64,000 bases of DNA from Sphingopyxis sp. H115 (GTDB taxonomy: Bacteria > Pseudomonadota > Alphaproteobacteria > Sphingomonadales > Sphingomonadaceae). The notes under the pieces are model-generated. The model was not told the DNA's origin and did not search any database. It saw only the letters and a list, made by a program, of their open reading frames with translations. Every line of letters begins with the position of its first letter. Positions within the stretch are counted from its first letter, which is position 1. A program made the position numbers and the translations under genes. This document shows, one piece after another, positions 44,266 through 54,204 of the stretch. The DNA lies in NCBI RefSeq assembly GCF_001468465.1, contig NZ_LNSA01000015.1, forward strand, positions 35,285 through 99,284, written 5' to 3'.

Positions 44266-44919
44266 TTAGTCGGTTGGCCCGAGCTTGTCGAGAAAGGCCG
44301 GCAGGGTGCGGGCAAGCGCCGTATCGACATCGGCGAAGGTCGCGGGCTTGCCGAGCGCGGCGAGGCTGGTGACAGGAAATTCAGCGATGCCGCATGGCAC
44401 GATGCCGCCAAAGTGCGCGAGGTTGGGCGTGACGTTCAACGAAAAGCCGTGCATCGTCACCCAGCGCTTCACGCGCACCCCGATCGCGCCGATCTTCGCT
44501 TCACGGCCATTCTCGTCGTCGGTCCAGATGCCGATCCGGCCATCGGCGCGACGCGCCGCGACACCGAACAGCGCAAGCGCATCGATCACCCAGCCCTCTA
44601 ACTCCGAGACATAGGCGCGGACGTCGCGCCCGCGCTTTGTGAGGTCAAGTTGGACATACCCGACGCGCTGACCCGGCCCGTGATAGGTATAGCGTCCGCC
44701 GCGACCGGCATCGTAAACCGGAAAACGCGGATCGAGCAGCTCCGCGGGATCGGCGCTGGTTCCGGCGGTATAGAGCGGGGGATGTTCGAGTAGCCAGATG
44801 CGCTCCCTTGCTTCACCGGCATGAATCGCAGCGGCGCGTGCCTCCATGTCGGCAAGCGCGGCTGCATAGTCTGTCAGCCCGGAGGCGATCGTCCATTCGG
44901 GTAGGGGAAGGGCATCCAT
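44266..44919 (-). CDS. lipB: Lipoyl(octanoyl) transferase
   Basis: 217 residues. Signature [20 protein letters not shown] near residue 72-90, Lys in [20 protein letters not shown] near 142 and the catalytic Cys in [15 protein letters not shown] near 175. It transfers octanoate from ACP to lipoyl domains of oxo-acid dehydrogenases. The enzyme pair partner lipA is not in the window. The small acidic lipoprotein gene follows. Confidence 0.94.
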   Translation of the reverse strand: MDALPLPEWTIASGLTDYAAALADMEARAAAIHAGEARERIWLLEHPPLYTAGTSADPAELLDPRFPVYDAGRGGRYTYHGPGQRVGYVQLDLTKRGRDVRAYVSELEGWVIDALALFGVAARRADGRIGIWTDDENGREAKIGAIGVRVKRWVTMHGFSLNVTPNLAHFGGIVPCGIAEFPVTSLAALGKPATFADVDTALARTLPAFLDKLGPTD

Positions 44920-45051
44920 TTCGCCGGCTATCTGGCCCGTCGCCAGGCCCGATGCAAGGGGGCGGCGGGCGATTGGCGACGGGGCTGGACATCGGCGCCG
45001 AAGATCGTCACTTTCATCCCGACCGGGAATTGAAAAAGTGACGGGGTATCA

Positions 45052-45795
45052 ATGGCAAAATTCGACATGGGTGCGGCTTGGGACGATGCGATGGCGCTCG
45101 TGAAGGCGCATTTGCCCCTGACCAGCATCCTCGCGGGCATCTTCCTCTTTCTGCCCGGAATGGCGTTGGCGCTGCTTGGTCCCGTTCCCTTGACCCCGCC
45201 CAACGATACCACGCCCGACCAGCTCTTGACGTTGCTGATCGCCGATATGCGGCAGCAGCTGCCATGGTTGCTGTTCGTGGCGGTCGCTTCGACCCTCGGT
45301 TCGGTGGCGATTTTGCGATTGTGGCTGGCCCGCGCCGGTACCAGCGTGGGGGAAGCGCTGACTTTCGCGATATTGATGATACCGACCTTGATTGGGATAT
45401 TCGTGATCCAATCGATCCTTTTTGGTCTGGCCTTCCTGTTGCTGATTATTCCGATGATCTATCTTATCGGCCGATTTGCGGCGGTTTATCCGTTGCTCGC
45501 CGACCGCGAACTCAAGAACCCGGTCGCGGCGTTGCACGGCAGCTGGCGACTGACGCAGGGCAACGGCTGGCGGATTGCGCTGTTCGTTGTCCTGTTCATG
45601 GTCGTCCTGCTCGTCGTTTCGGCGATCACCGGCGGCATCACGAGCGTGTTCGGCACGCAGGGCTCGTTCGGGCACCTGGTCGGCAGCGCGATCAACTCGG
45701 CGGTGTCGGCGGCCTTCGGACTGCTCAACACTGCGGTGATCGCTTCGATCTATCGCCAATTGACCATTCGTGCTGAGGGTGGGGTGTTCGCGTGA
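45052..45795 (+). CDS. Multi-span membrane protein, first of a paralogous pair
   Basis: 247 residues with about six hydrophobic segments (SILAGIFLFLPGMALALLG, IPTLIGIFVIQSILFGLAFL, IALFVVLFMVVLLVVSAITG). A conserved cytoplasmic stretch YPLLADRELKNPVAALHGSW recalls the glycerophosphodiesterase membrane domain and YciC-like proteins, often found as duplicated pairs. It starts 132 bp after the divergent lipB and is followed after 43 bp by its paralogue. Role unknown, possibly envelope or phospholipid related. Confidence 0.78.
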   Translation: MAKFDMGAAWDDAMALVKAHLPLTSILAGIFLFLPGMALALLGPVPLTPPNDTTPDQLLTLLIADMRQQLPWLLFVAVASTLGSVAILRLWLARAGTSVGEALTFAILMIPTLIGIFVIQSILFGLAFLLLIIPMIYLIGRFAAVYPLLADRELKNPVAALHGSWRLTQGNGWRIALFVVLFMVVLLVVSAITGGITSVFGTQGSFGHLVGSAINSAVSAAFGLLNTAVIASIYRQLTIRAEGGVFA

Positions 45796-45838
45796 TCCGG
45801 GTCGCATATCGATGGCATCGTTCAGGGGGAGAAAAGGA

Positions 45839-46678
45839 ATGAATCGGTTTAGTATCGGCCAAGCCTGGTCCTATGCGACCAGTTTTTTTGCGGGGCAGGG
45901 CGCCAATCACGCCATCGCTCTCATCGGCGTCGGCATCGTCGCGCCGCTCGTTATTCAGTTTGCGCTGGGCGGGGGGGCGATGATGGCGGATCCGATGAGC
46001 CTCGCGGCCGGGGGGATGGCGGCGATGGGCGGGCTCGCGATCCTTACCAGCCTGATCAATTATGTTCTTCAGACGGGGAGCTATTTTGCGTCGTGGCGCA
46101 TGGGGCTCTCGAACGGCAGTGAAACTTTGGGCTCGGCTCTCGGCTTCGGCTTTATCGCCGCGCTTCCGACGCTGCTGCTGATGATCGCGGTTGTATTGGT
46201 GCTCGTGCTGATCGGCTTTGTCGTCTTCGGCAGCGCGCTGGCGCCACTGGCGATGGGCGGGCAACCCGGCGCGGGGACCAGCGCGATCATGCTGCTGCTT
46301 ATGCTGCTATTCTTCCTGTTCCTGATCTGGCTCGCCGCGCGTTTCTGCTGCACCGGGCCGGTGATGGCGGACCAGCGGACGTTCAACGTGCTGACCGGGC
46401 TCGGCGAATCATGGAAGATGACCGCCGCATCGCAATGGAAGATTTTCGGCTATTTCATCCTGCTCGGCATCGCGCTTTTCGTCGTGTTCCTGATCCTCGG
46501 GATGATCGTAGGTGTGTCGATGTTCGCGGGCGGCGGTATGCCCGGCGGCGGATCGATTGTCGCGATCCTTATCGGTGCGCTGCTGCTCAGTATTCCGATG
46601 GCCTATCTTCAGGTCGGGGTGCCCGCCGGCATCTATCGGGCGCTGGGCGAAGGTAGCAAATCCGACGTTTTCGCCTGA
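45839..46678 (+). CDS. Multi-span membrane protein, second of a paralogous pair
   Basis: 279 residues with six membrane segments and a similar layout to the preceding protein: FCCTGPVMADQRTFNVLTGL and ESWKMTAASQWKIFGYFIL match the ADREL...GSW...GWRIA stretch of its neighbour, so they arose by duplication. Gly-rich central loop (GAMMADPMSLAAGGMAAMGG). The ATG 45839 follows GGGGGAGAAAAGGA. The unit ends in the terminator at 46703. Confidence 0.78.
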   Translation: MNRFSIGQAWSYATSFFAGQGANHAIALIGVGIVAPLVIQFALGGGAMMADPMSLAAGGMAAMGGLAILTSLINYVLQTGSYFASWRMGLSNGSETLGSALGFGFIAALPTLLLMIAVVLVLVLIGFVVFGSALAPLAMGGQPGAGTSAIMLLLMLLFFLFLIWLAARFCCTGPVMADQRTFNVLTGLGESWKMTAASQWKIFGYFILLGIALFVVFLILGMIVGVSMFAGGGMPGGGSIVAILIGALLLSIPMAYLQVGVPAGIYRALGEGSKSDVFA

Positions 46679-46702
46679 TAGGTTCGTCGATCTCGTTAAT
46701 TT

Positions 46703-46733
46703 GGGCGCCCTTGCTGTCAGGGGCGCCCTTTTT
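46703..46733 (+). terminator. Strong intrinsic terminator
   Basis: GGGCGCCC (46703-46710), loop of ten bases, GGGCGCCC (46721-46728), then TTTTT. It ends the membrane-protein pair just before the convergent hemF stop. Confidence 0.85.
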
Positions 46734-46739
46734 ACTGCG

Positions 46740-47600
46740 TCAGCTCCATTTCGCCAGCGGCGGCAGGCTCATCAGGATCGCGTCGATATTGCCGCCGGTC
46801 TTGAGCCCGAACAATGTGCCGCGGTCGTAAACAAGGTTGAACTCGGCATAGCGGCCGCGCCAGACCAGCTGTTCCTCGCGCTCGGCTTCGGTGAAGGGCA
46901 GGCCCATGCGGCGGCGCACGATCTGCGGGAAAATATCGAGAAACGCCTCCCCCACCGCTTGCGTCAGCTGGAAATTGCGGTTGAACCCGGCATCGTCCCC
47001 GCATTCGAGATGGTCGTAGAAAATCCCGCCGACGCCCCGATGTACGCCGCGATGCGGGATATAGAAATAGTCGTCGGCCCATTTGGCATAGCGTTCATAG
47101 ACGTCGGGGCCAAAGGGTGCGCAGGCCGCGCGCAGCCGCGCGTGAAAAGCGTCGGTGTCTTCCTTGTACGGAATCGGCGGGTTCAGGTCGGCGCCGCCGC
47201 CGAACCACCGCTTTGTCGTCGCGAGGAAGCGCGTGTTCATATGCACCGCCGGAACATGCGGGTTTGCCATATGGGCAACCAGGCTAATTCCCGTCGCGAA
47301 AAAGCTCGGATCCTCGCCGGCTCCGTGGATCGATGCGGCAAAATCGGGTGCGAACTGGCCGCCGACGGTCGAAACATTGACCCCAACCTTCTCGAAAACC
47401 TTACCGGTCATCACACCGCGCACGCCGCCGCCTCCGTCCCCGGGGTCGACCCCTTCAGCCTCGCGATCCCACGGCGTATAGGCAAAGCGGGCGTCGCTGC
47501 CGACTTCGGCCTCGATCGCCTCAAATTCGGCGCAAATTCGGTCGCGAAGCGATTCGAACCAGTCGCGTGCAGCCTGTTGCTGCGGATCGAGCGAGATCAT
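46740..47600 (-). CDS. hemF: Aerobic coproporphyrinogen III oxidase
   Basis: 286 residues. Signatures: GGGVRGVMTGKVFEKVGVNV near residue 55, VHMNTRFLATTKRWFGGGAD near 117 with the His/Arg residues, and EFNLVYDRGTLFGLKTGGN near 255. It decarboxylates coproporphyrinogen III using oxygen in heme synthesis. It shares 4 bases with trmL, which precedes it on the strand. Confidence 0.95.
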   Translation of the reverse strand: MISLDPQQQAARDWFESLRDRICAEFEAIEAEVGSDARFAYTPWDREAEGVDPGDGGGGVRGVMTGKVFEKVGVNVSTVGGQFAPDFAASIHGAGEDPSFFATGISLVAHMANPHVPAVHMNTRFLATTKRWFGGGADLNPPIPYKEDTDAFHARLRAACAPFGPDVYERYAKWADDYFYIPHRGVHRGVGGIFYDHLECGDDAGFNRNFQLTQAVGEAFLDIFPQIVRRRMGLPFTEAEREEQLVWRGRYAEFNLVYDRGTLFGLKTGGNIDAILMSLPPLAKWS

Positions 47601-48055
47601 TCCGGAAAACCTTTCGTTTGCCTGAGTGCTTCGGCGAGCGCGATGCCAGCCGCAACCGCGACATTCAAGGAGCGAAAGCCCGAACGCATCGGAATCGCGA
47701 CCCGAGCCGCGGCCGCGTCATGAACATGGGGCGGCACGCCCGAAGATTCGGCACCGAGCAACAGGATGTCGCCCCATGCAAATTCAAAGGCGGGCAGGGG
47801 TGTCGCGCCTGCCGTCGTTAGCAGCACGACGCGCCGCCCGGCATCGGCGCTCCATTCGAAAAAGCCGTCCCAGTCGGCATGCCGGCGCACATTCGCCCGC
47901 GTCGCATAATCCATTCCGGCACGCTTCAGCGCGCCATCCGAAAAGGGAAAACCGCACGGTTCGATGATATGCGCCAGCACGCCGAAACAGGCTGCGGTGC
48001 GCAAGGTCGTGCCGACATTGCCCGCGATATCCGGCTGAAACATGGCGATTTCCAT
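47597..48055 (-). CDS. trmL: tRNA (cytidine(34)-2'-O)-methyltransferase
   Basis: 152 residues, minimal SPOUT methyltransferase. N-terminal EIAMFQPDIAGNVGTTLRTA near residue 2-21, FGWDILLLG-type strand as FAWGDILLLGAESSGVP near 89, and ALNVAVAAGIALAEALRQ-like segment as SLNVAVAAGIALAEAL at the knot. It methylates the wobble base of two leucine tRNAs. Overlaps hemF by ATGA. Confidence 0.93.
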   Translation of the reverse strand: MEIAMFQPDIAGNVGTTLRTAACFGVLAHIIEPCGFPFSDGALKRAGMDYATRANVRRHADWDGFFEWSADAGRRVVLLTTAGATPLPAFEFAWGDILLLGAESSGVPPHVHDAAAARVAIPMRSGFRSLNVAVAAGIALAEALRQTKGFPE

Positions 48056-48277
48056 TCCCAGCCCATAGCTGCGGTCGGCGCTGGAATCGAGTGGTTACGG
48101 CATTGAGGCCCGATGCGGTGCGCGCTGCGGAAATTGCCTGTTGGCAAGCCCGGACTGTGCGGCTATCAGGCCCGCAATTCCCGGAGGGGCCGCCGGGTTG
48201 TGCGCCTTCGTGCGCGTGCAACAGGGGCGGCCAATCCTTCGAGAACTTTTGTAGTTCACCCATGCAAGGGCAGTCGA

Positions 48278-48835
48278 ATGGCCAGTGAATCTGAACTCAA
48301 CGCCGGTATCGAGGATGGCGTACGCCGCCGGGATTTCATCAATATTGCGGCGGTGAGTTTCGCTGGTGTCGGTGCGGTTGCGGTCGTGCTGCCGCTGCTT
48401 AACCAGATGAACCCGTCGGCCGACGTGCTCGCACTGTCGACGACCGAAATCGACATTTCGGCGATCCAGCCGGGGCAGGCAATCAAGACCAGCTGGCGCA
48501 AGCAGCCGGTGTTCGTGCGCAACCTTGTCGCCAAGGAAATTGCCGAAGCCAAGGCGGTTCCCCTCGGCGACCTGCGCGATCCCGAAACGATCGACCAGCG
48601 CACCAAGCCCGGCAAGGAAAACTGGCTGATCACGCTTGGCGTCTGCACCCACCTCGGCTGCGTGCCGCTCGGTGCCGCCGAGGGCGAGAACAAGGGCGAT
48701 TTCGGCGGTTATTTCTGCCCGTGCCACGGTTCGCACTACGACACTGCGGCGCGCATCCGTAAGGGCCCGGCACCCAAGAATCTGGTTGTGCCGCCCTATG
48801 AATTCACCAGCGACACCGTCGTGACGATCGGCTGA
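48278..48835 (+). CDS. petA: Ubiquinol-cytochrome c reductase iron-sulfur (Rieske) subunit
   Basis: 185 residues. N-terminal [20 protein letters not shown] is a Tat-like motif and membrane anchor. The Rieske [2Fe-2S] motifs are CTHLGC near residue 130 and CPCHGS near 149. It passes electrons from ubiquinol to cytochrome c1 in the bc1 complex. The ATG at 48278 starts [13 protein letters not shown]. First gene of petABC, with a 222-bp gap to divergent trmL that should hold its promoter. Confidence 0.96.
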   Translation: MASESELNAGIEDGVRRRDFINIAAVSFAGVGAVAVVLPLLNQMNPSADVLALSTTEIDISAIQPGQAIKTSWRKQPVFVRNLVAKEIAEAKAVPLGDLRDPETIDQRTKPGKENWLITLGVCTHLGCVPLGAAEGENKGDFGGYFCPCHGSHYDTAARIRKGPAPKNLVVPPYEFTSDTVVTIG

Positions 48836-48848
48836 GGAGCGAGATAAG

Positions 48849-50135
48849 ATGAGCTTTCCCTGGGCCAAACCCTATGAACCCCAGCATCCGTTGATGAAGT
48901 GGATGGACGAGAAGCTGCCGATTCCGCGCCTCGTCTATAACGCCACCGGTCCCGGCTATCCGGTTCCGCGCAACCTCAATTATTTCTGGAACTTCGGCGT
49001 CCTCGCCGGCGCCGCGCTGATGATTCAGATCATCACCGGTATCGTGCTCGCAATGCACTATGCGGCGAATGCCGGCGTCGCGTTCAACTCGGTCGAGCAT
49101 ATCATGCGCGACGTGAACGCCGGCTGGTTCATCCGCTACGCGCACATGAACGGCGCCAGCATGTTCTTCATCGTCGTGTATCTGCACATCTTCCGCGGCC
49201 TTTATTACGGTTCGTACAAGGCGCCGCGCGAAATGGTGTGGCTGCTTGGCGTCGTGATCTTCCTCCTCATGATGGCGACCGCCTTCATGGGCTATGTGTT
49301 GCCGTGGGGCCAGATGAGCTTCTGGGGCGCGCAGGTGATCACCGGCTTCTTCTCGGCGATACCCGTCGTTGGCGAACCGGTGCGCGAGTGGCTGCTCGGC
49401 GGCTTCGTTCCCGACAATGCCACGCTCAACCGCTTCTTCTCGCTGCATTACCTGCTGCCGTTCGTGATCTTGGGTGTCATCATCCTGCACATCTGGGCGC
49501 TGCATATCCCGGGTTCGTCGAACCCGACGGGTATCGAGGTGAAGGACGAGCAGGACACCGTCCCGTTCCACCCCTATTACACCGCGAAAGACGGCTTCGG
49601 TGTTGGCGTTTTCCTGCTGATCTTCGTCGCGCTGACGTTCTTCAGCCCGAACACGCTTGGTCACGCCGACAACTATATCCCGGCGAACTCGCTTTCGACC
49701 CCGGCGCATATCGTTCCCGAATGGTATTTCCTGCCCTTCTACGCGATCCTGAAGGCTTTCACCTTCAACTTCCTGTGGATCGACGCGAAGCTGTGGGGCG
49801 TCATCGCGATGTTCGCTTCGATCGCGCTGCTGTTCTTCCTGCCCTGGCTCGACAGCTCGCCGATCAAGTCGTCGAACTATCGTCCGCTGTACCGGATCTT
49901 CTTTTGGATCCTCGTCGCCGACGTGTTGCTCCTCGGCTGGTGCGGCATGCAGCCGGCCGAACAGCCGTGGGTCATCCTCAGCCAGCTGGGCGCGATCTAT
50001 TACTTCGCTCACTTCCTGGTGATCCTGCCGATCGTGTCGCGGATCGAACGCCCGCTTCCGATGCCGAATTCGATTACCGAAGCGGTCCTCGCCAAACATG
50101 CCACCGACGCATCGTCGGCTTCGGCAACGGCCTGA
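48849..50135 (+). CDS. petB: Cytochrome b of the bc1 complex
   Basis: 428 residues with eight membrane helices. Conserved: [20 protein letters not shown], heme-b His in [20 protein letters not shown], Qo-site [34 protein letters not shown] and [15 protein letters not shown] (PEWY). It forms the quinol oxidation and reduction sites. It follows petA after 13 bp and precedes petC by 31 bp. Confidence 0.97.
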   Translation: MSFPWAKPYEPQHPLMKWMDEKLPIPRLVYNATGPGYPVPRNLNYFWNFGVLAGAALMIQIITGIVLAMHYAANAGVAFNSVEHIMRDVNAGWFIRYAHMNGASMFFIVVYLHIFRGLYYGSYKAPREMVWLLGVVIFLLMMATAFMGYVLPWGQMSFWGAQVITGFFSAIPVVGEPVREWLLGGFVPDNATLNRFFSLHYLLPFVILGVIILHIWALHIPGSSNPTGIEVKDEQDTVPFHPYYTAKDGFGVGVFLLIFVALTFFSPNTLGHADNYIPANSLSTPAHIVPEWYFLPFYAILKAFTFNFLWIDAKLWGVIAMFASIALLFFLPWLDSSPIKSSNYRPLYRIFFWILVADVLLLGWCGMQPAEQPWVILSQLGAIYYFAHFLVILPIVSRIERPLPMPNSITEAVLAKHATDASSASATA

Positions 50136-50166
50136 GCGCCGGACTTTAATAGGAGCTGATACAGCC

Positions 50167-50979
50167 ATGGTTCGTCCGCTCGGTTTTCTCGTTGGTCTCG
50201 GTTTCATTACCGCGCTGGTGCTCGCGATCCTCACGACGCCGCTCAGCAATGAACCCAATGTCGCGCACGAGTTTCACAAACATCCCAAGCATCTGAAGCT
50301 GGCCAGCGACGGCATTTTGCTGCCGCACTGGGATCAGGCGCAGCTGCAGCGCGGGATGCAGGTGTACAAGGAAGTCTGCTCGGCCTGCCACAGCCTGCAC
50401 CATGTCGCGTTCCGCGACATCGCTGACCTTGGCTACACCGAAGGCCAGATCAAGACCTTTGCCAAGGGCTTCCAGGTCCCGTCGATCAACCCCGACACGG
50501 GTGAGCCGGCGACGCGCGACGGCCTGCCGTCGGATTATTTCCCGTCGCCCTATGCGAACGAGGTCGCTGCGCGCGCCGCGAACAACAATGCGTTGCCGCC
50601 TGACCTGTCGCTGATCACCAAGGCGCGCGAAGGCGGCAAGGACTATGTCTATTCGCTGCTGACCGGATTCCAGAACCCGCCGGCGAACCTGCCGGCAGAT
50701 CTGAAACCGGGCACGGGGCTGCACTACAACCCCTATTTCGCAAACCTCAACCTCGCGATGGCGCCGCCGCTAACCGAAGGTCAGGTCACCTATGCCGACG
50801 GCACCAAGGCGACGGTCGACCAGATGTCGAAGGACGTCACCGCGTTCCTCGTCTGGACTGCCGAACCGAAGCTGATCAAGCGCATCCAGGTGGGCTATGC
50901 GGTGTTCGGCTTCCTGCTGATCTTCACGGTGCTGACCTATTTGTCGTACCGGAACATCTGGGCCGACAAGAAGCATTGA
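50167..50979 (+). CDS. petC: Cytochrome c1 of the bc1 complex
   Basis: 270 residues. N-terminal membrane signal, covalent heme motif CSACHSLHHVAFRD near residue 74, a Met-containing NLNLAMAPPLTEGQV near 200 likely supplying the axial ligand, and a C-terminal membrane anchor VGYAVFGFLLIFTVLTYLSY. It completes petABC and delivers electrons to a cytochrome c. The ATG 50167 follows AGGAGCTGATACAGCC. Confidence 0.96.
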   Translation: MVRPLGFLVGLGFITALVLAILTTPLSNEPNVAHEFHKHPKHLKLASDGILLPHWDQAQLQRGMQVYKEVCSACHSLHHVAFRDIADLGYTEGQIKTFAKGFQVPSINPDTGEPATRDGLPSDYFPSPYANEVAARAANNNALPPDLSLITKAREGGKDYVYSLLTGFQNPPANLPADLKPGTGLHYNPYFANLNLAMAPPLTEGQVTYADGTKATVDQMSKDVTAFLVWTAEPKLIKRIQVGYAVFGFLLIFTVLTYLSYRNIWADKKH

Positions 50980-51007
50980 GAAACGAGGGAAGGGCGATTG
51001 TGACGAC

Positions 51008-51562
51008 ATGATCGCCCTTCCGCCTCGACCGGACCTCGATCTCGCGTCGCTGGTCCGCACCATCCCCGACTTTCCAAAGCCGGGTATCCTGTTCCGCGAT
51101 ATCACGACTCTGATCGGCGATGCTGCCGGTTTCGGCGAGAGCGTGCGCCGGTTGAGCGCGCGCGCTGCGGCGTACCAGCCCGACTTCATCGTTGCTGTCG
51201 AAGCACGGGGTTTCCTGTTCGGTGCCGCTATGGCTACCGCAATGGGACTGGGCGTCGTCCCGGTGCGCAAGGCAGGCAAGCTGCCCGGCGTGACCATCGG
51301 CGTCGATTATGAACTGGAATATGGCAGTGACCGGCTCGAACTCCATGAGGGCGCGGTGTTGCCTGGACATCGCGTGGTGCTCGTCGACGACCTGCTCGCA
51401 ACCGGCGGCACCATCCTCGCGACGGCCGACTTGATGCGGAGCGCGGGGGCGGAGGTCGCCGCAGCGCTGTTCGTTATCGACCTGCCAGACCTCGGCGGAT
51501 CGCAGCGGCTGAAGGCCGCGGGCCTCGATTGCGAGACGCTGATCGCCTTCGACGGAGATTAG
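51008..51562 (+). CDS. apt: Adenine phosphoribosyltransferase
   Basis: 184 residues. LVRTIPDFPKPGILFRDITT near residue 16-35, AVEARGFLFGAAMA, VRKAGKLPG, and the PRPP-binding VVLVDDLLATGGTILATADL near 122-141. It salvages adenine to AMP. It is 28 bp after petC on the same strand. Confidence 0.95.
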   Translation: MIALPPRPDLDLASLVRTIPDFPKPGILFRDITTLIGDAAGFGESVRRLSARAAAYQPDFIVAVEARGFLFGAAMATAMGLGVVPVRKAGKLPGVTIGVDYELEYGSDRLELHEGAVLPGHRVVLVDDLLATGGTILATADLMRSAGAEVAAALFVIDLPDLGGSQRLKAAGLDCETLIAFDGD

Positions 51563-51579
51563 CGCGGTACGCGCCGCTC

Positions 51580-52791
51580 CTATGCCGCGAGATCGGCCAT
51601 CGCGGCGTCGGCCTCGATACAGAAGATCGCGCGCGCCTTGCCCCCGGCTTTGGCGCGATATAGCGCGGCGTCGGCGCAGGCGAGCAGGCGTTCGAGTTCG
51701 ATGCCCAGCCGCGGCGCGGTTGCGATCCCGACGCTGACCGATATCGACATCGAAATGCCGTCGACCAGATAGGGCTTGCTGATTTCGCGGATGATCCGGC
51801 GCGCGAGCAGTTCGGCTTCGCTATCTTCGCGCAGGCCGACCTGAAGCACGATGAATTCGTCGCCGCCCAACCGCGAGACGACGTCGTCGCTGCGTACCAT
51901 ATCCTCAAGCCGCCGCGCGACCTGCTCGAGCAACGCGTCGCCCGCTGGATGGCCGTAGCGGTCGTTGATCGCCTTGAAACCGTCGAGATCGAGGAAGTGC
52001 AGCGCGACCTGGTTTTTCGTGCGCATCGCCGTCGCGGTATGATGCTGGAATAGTTCGCGGAGGAGCAGCCGGTTCGACAGACCGGTGAGCGCGTCGGTAC
52101 GTGCGAGCTTGGCCATGTCGTGGCGTGCGGTGTGGTGCTCGACCGCGGTGCGGTGGAGGTAGGCAACGGTCTGGAGGCTCAGCGCGGTAATCATCGTGAC
52201 GATCAGCGCCTCGATCCCGAACAGCTCGGCATGCAGGGGGGCGGAGTGCGTTTCGAGGGCGTGCAGGCTCAGAGCGGCGATCGTCGGCACGGTTGCGATC
52301 AATAGGCTGATGACGCAAATCGCCGGACGAACCGAGGTGCGCGAAACGATCCCCGCGCCGAAGCTGAAGACGAGGCTGACCGTGATCAAATGCAGCAGGG
52401 GATCGTGGGCCGTGATCGCGACGACGTTGAGCAGCGCGATAAGCGAGGCGGACACATAATTGCCGATCGCGTAGCGGCGCTCCCAGCGCCGCAGATGCCC
52501 GAATTCGACGACGGGAGCCGAACGGGCATAGGCGCGGAGCGTGGCGAGGCGCAGGATGGTGGTCAAAGCGCCGACCACCGCCAAGAGGAGGATGACGCCG
52601 CTATCGAGCGCGGCACCAACAAGGAGGCATATCGCGACGAACACGATGCCCAGCCCGAGGATGGGAAGCCACATGCCGAACAGCATGGCGACGAAGTCGC
52701 GATACACCGGCAGCGGCAGAGCCGCAGAGCTCGGAAAAATCCGCAAGCGCAAGCGCGGCTCGATCGGGGTAGGGGAAGCCGATCGTTCCAT
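51580..52791 (-). CDS. Membrane diguanylate cyclase (GGDEF)
   Basis: 403 residues. Five or six N-terminal membrane helices (~30-215; for example MLFGMWLPILGLGIVFVAIC, then VISLLIATVPTIAALSL), then a GGDEF domain: RTDALTGLSNRLLLRELF near 235, LHFLDLDGFKAINDRYGHPA near 275, and the active site VSRLGGDEFIVLQ near 313-325. An RxxD inhibitory site (RRIIREI has no clear RxxD) is not evident. It should make c-di-GMP. No EAL domain. The gene is convergent with apt. Confidence 0.92.
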   Translation of the reverse strand: MERSASPTPIEPRLRLRIFPSSAALPLPVYRDFVAMLFGMWLPILGLGIVFVAICLLVGAALDSGVILLLAVVGALTTILRLATLRAYARSAPVVEFGHLRRWERRYAIGNYVSASLIALLNVVAITAHDPLLHLITVSLVFSFGAGIVSRTSVRPAICVISLLIATVPTIAALSLHALETHSAPLHAELFGIEALIVTMITALSLQTVAYLHRTAVEHHTARHDMAKLARTDALTGLSNRLLLRELFQHHTATAMRTKNQVALHFLDLDGFKAINDRYGHPAGDALLEQVARRLEDMVRSDDVVSRLGGDEFIVLQVGLREDSEAELLARRIIREISKPYLVDGISMSISVSVGIATAPRLGIELERLLACADAALYRAKAGGKARAIFCIEADAAMADLAA

Positions 52792-52877
52792 TCCCCGAGC
52801 TTATGGAGATAGGATTAACACTCGGTAATAAGGGATTGCGTCAGGACCGATCTGGAGCGCGGTTCGTCGCTATGCAG

Positions 52878-52902
52878 AAAAAGCCCCCGCCGGAGTGCGG
52901 GC
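52878..52902 (-). terminator. Intrinsic terminator of eipA
   Basis: On the minus strand GCCCGC, loop, GCGGGGGC, then TTTTT (52882-52878). It lies 36 bp after the eipA stop. Confidence 0.7.
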
Positions 52903-52937
52903 TATCGTCCCCGTGGTCGATGGCAAAACAGGTGTGC

Positions 52938-53714
52938 TTAAAACGGTACCCAATTCTGTTTTTTGCGGAACTTCATGTAACCGACGTTGGCGCCAAGGCG
53001 CGCGCCGACCCCGACCCGGATCGGGATCAGGACGACGTCGCCGCGACGCAGATAGCTCGCGTTGAAACCGCCCACCAGATAGGCGGCGCCTTCGCCAGCC
53101 GGGTAGCGCTTGTACAAGTCTTCGCTGTCGAAAAGATTATAGACGAGGACGAACGTGTTTCCAGCATTGGCACCGGCGTCGAAGCCGACCGAGGGGCCCG
53201 TCCAATAGGCCGGCAATTCACCCTCAATCTTGTGGTGAAGCGTACCCGACCCGTAACGGACGCCCAGAACCAGCGCGCCCCCGGCTTCGCGCCCGACGAT
53301 ATAGGCATTGGGTTCGCCCTGCTTTTTCAATATGTCTTCGATCATCCCCGCCAAACCCTGCGCGCCCTTGCCGAATATGCCCTCGGCCGCACCGATCAGG
53401 TCGTCCTTCTTGTAGGTCGAACCATCATCGACGGAAACGTCGGTGGCGGTCGTCGGGGCATCGATGCTGGCCCCGGCGCTATCGACCGGGACTTCGCTCG
53501 TTTGCTGATCGCCGGTCGCAAGGTCGCTGTCATACGATTCTTCCGTCGTCGGCTCGCTGGGCGCTGCGGGCGGAGCGGGATTGTCGAGATCGGAATCGAT
53601 CTGCATATTGCTGGGGTCGATCTCGCGCATCTGAGCCGCCGCCGGTAGCGGCGTCAGCGCGAGGCCGATCGATGCCAAAGCCGTCAAGGCGAGGCTGGTG
53701 AACGTTTTCCGCAT
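52938..53714 (-). CDS. EipA family (DUF1134) envelope protein
   Basis: 258 residues from ATG 53714: signal peptide to about residue 28 (PLPAAAQ), an acidic Pro/Thr/Ser linker (~40-105), then the DUF1134 lipid-binding-like beta domain (~105-258) with YIVGREAGGALVLGVRYG, TGPSVGFDAGANAGNTFVLV and VVLIPIRVGVGARLGANVGY. EipA proteins act in envelope integrity in Brucella and Caulobacter relatives; the family is near-universal in alphaproteobacteria. It is the last core gene before the tRNA and the island. Confidence 0.9.
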   Translation of the reverse strand: MRKTFTSLALTALASIGLALTPLPAAAQMREIDPSNMQIDSDLDNPAPPAAPSEPTTEESYDSDLATGDQQTSEVPVDSAGASIDAPTTATDVSVDDGSTYKKDDLIGAAEGIFGKGAQGLAGMIEDILKKQGEPNAYIVGREAGGALVLGVRYGSGTLHHKIEGELPAYWTGPSVGFDAGANAGNTFVLVYNLFDSEDLYKRYPAGEGAAYLVGGFNASYLRRGDVVLIPIRVGVGARLGANVGYMKFRKKQNWVPF

Positions 53715-53956
53715 ATTGGACCCCCAAAAGTCGAACCGCGTCGTTACGGCGAAATCGTCGTTAATCATGACTCGCTTTGGCGTTCGGGCAATGAACGGGC
53801 GATGACCCGAGTCGAATTTGCGCCAAGTCGAATCATCGGGGCGACGAAATGCGCGCTGCACCACGAAAAATGCACAATCTTTGCCGTTGCGGGGCGCGAA
53901 GCGCATGGCTATAGCGACCCGCCTAGGCCAGACTGTCGTTAGCGCGACAGGCCATG

Positions 53957-54049
53957 CGGAGACGTGGGTGAGTGGCTGAAACCAACGGTTTGCTAAACCG
54001 TCGTACTGGTAAATCCGGTACCGAGGGTTCGAATCCCTCCGTCTCCGCC
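53957..54049 (+). tRNA. tRNA-Ser (anticodon GCT)
   Basis: Acceptor arm GGAGACG (53957-53963) pairs with CGTCTCC (54039-54045), followed by G and an encoded CCA (54047-54049). The anticodon loop reads TTTGCTAAA, decoding AGC/AGU. A long variable arm (class II) with GTACTGGTAAATCCGGTAC and a TTCGAAT T-loop are present. 93 bases including CCA. It serves as the attachment site of the island that begins at its 3' end. Confidence 0.95.
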
Positions 54050-54162
54050 ACCTTTGCAAACTTTCCAGTTCGCGCCCGTTCACACATCGTTGATTTTCCG
54101 CGCTTATTTCGGCCAATCAGTATTGGGCTTGTTCGCGCCGGTTCGCGGGCGTCCATGCAAAT

Positions 54163-54204
54163 CCATGGTATAGGCCATGGTATCGGTTCGGACATCCATG
54201 GTAT
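54163..54204. repeat. Three direct CCATGGTAT repeats at the integrase start
   Basis: CCATGGTAT occurs at 54163-54171, 54175-54183 and 54196-54204, spaced 12 and 21 bases apart; a related CCATG lies at 54152. They overlap both candidate integrase start codons. Arm-type integrase or excisionase binding sites, or self-repression, are likely. Confidence 0.6.

Noticed and set aside
48804..50258. 484-codon minus-strand frame opposite petB
   Set aside because: Antisense to cytochrome b; very rich in Arg/Asp/Glu/His with no fold.
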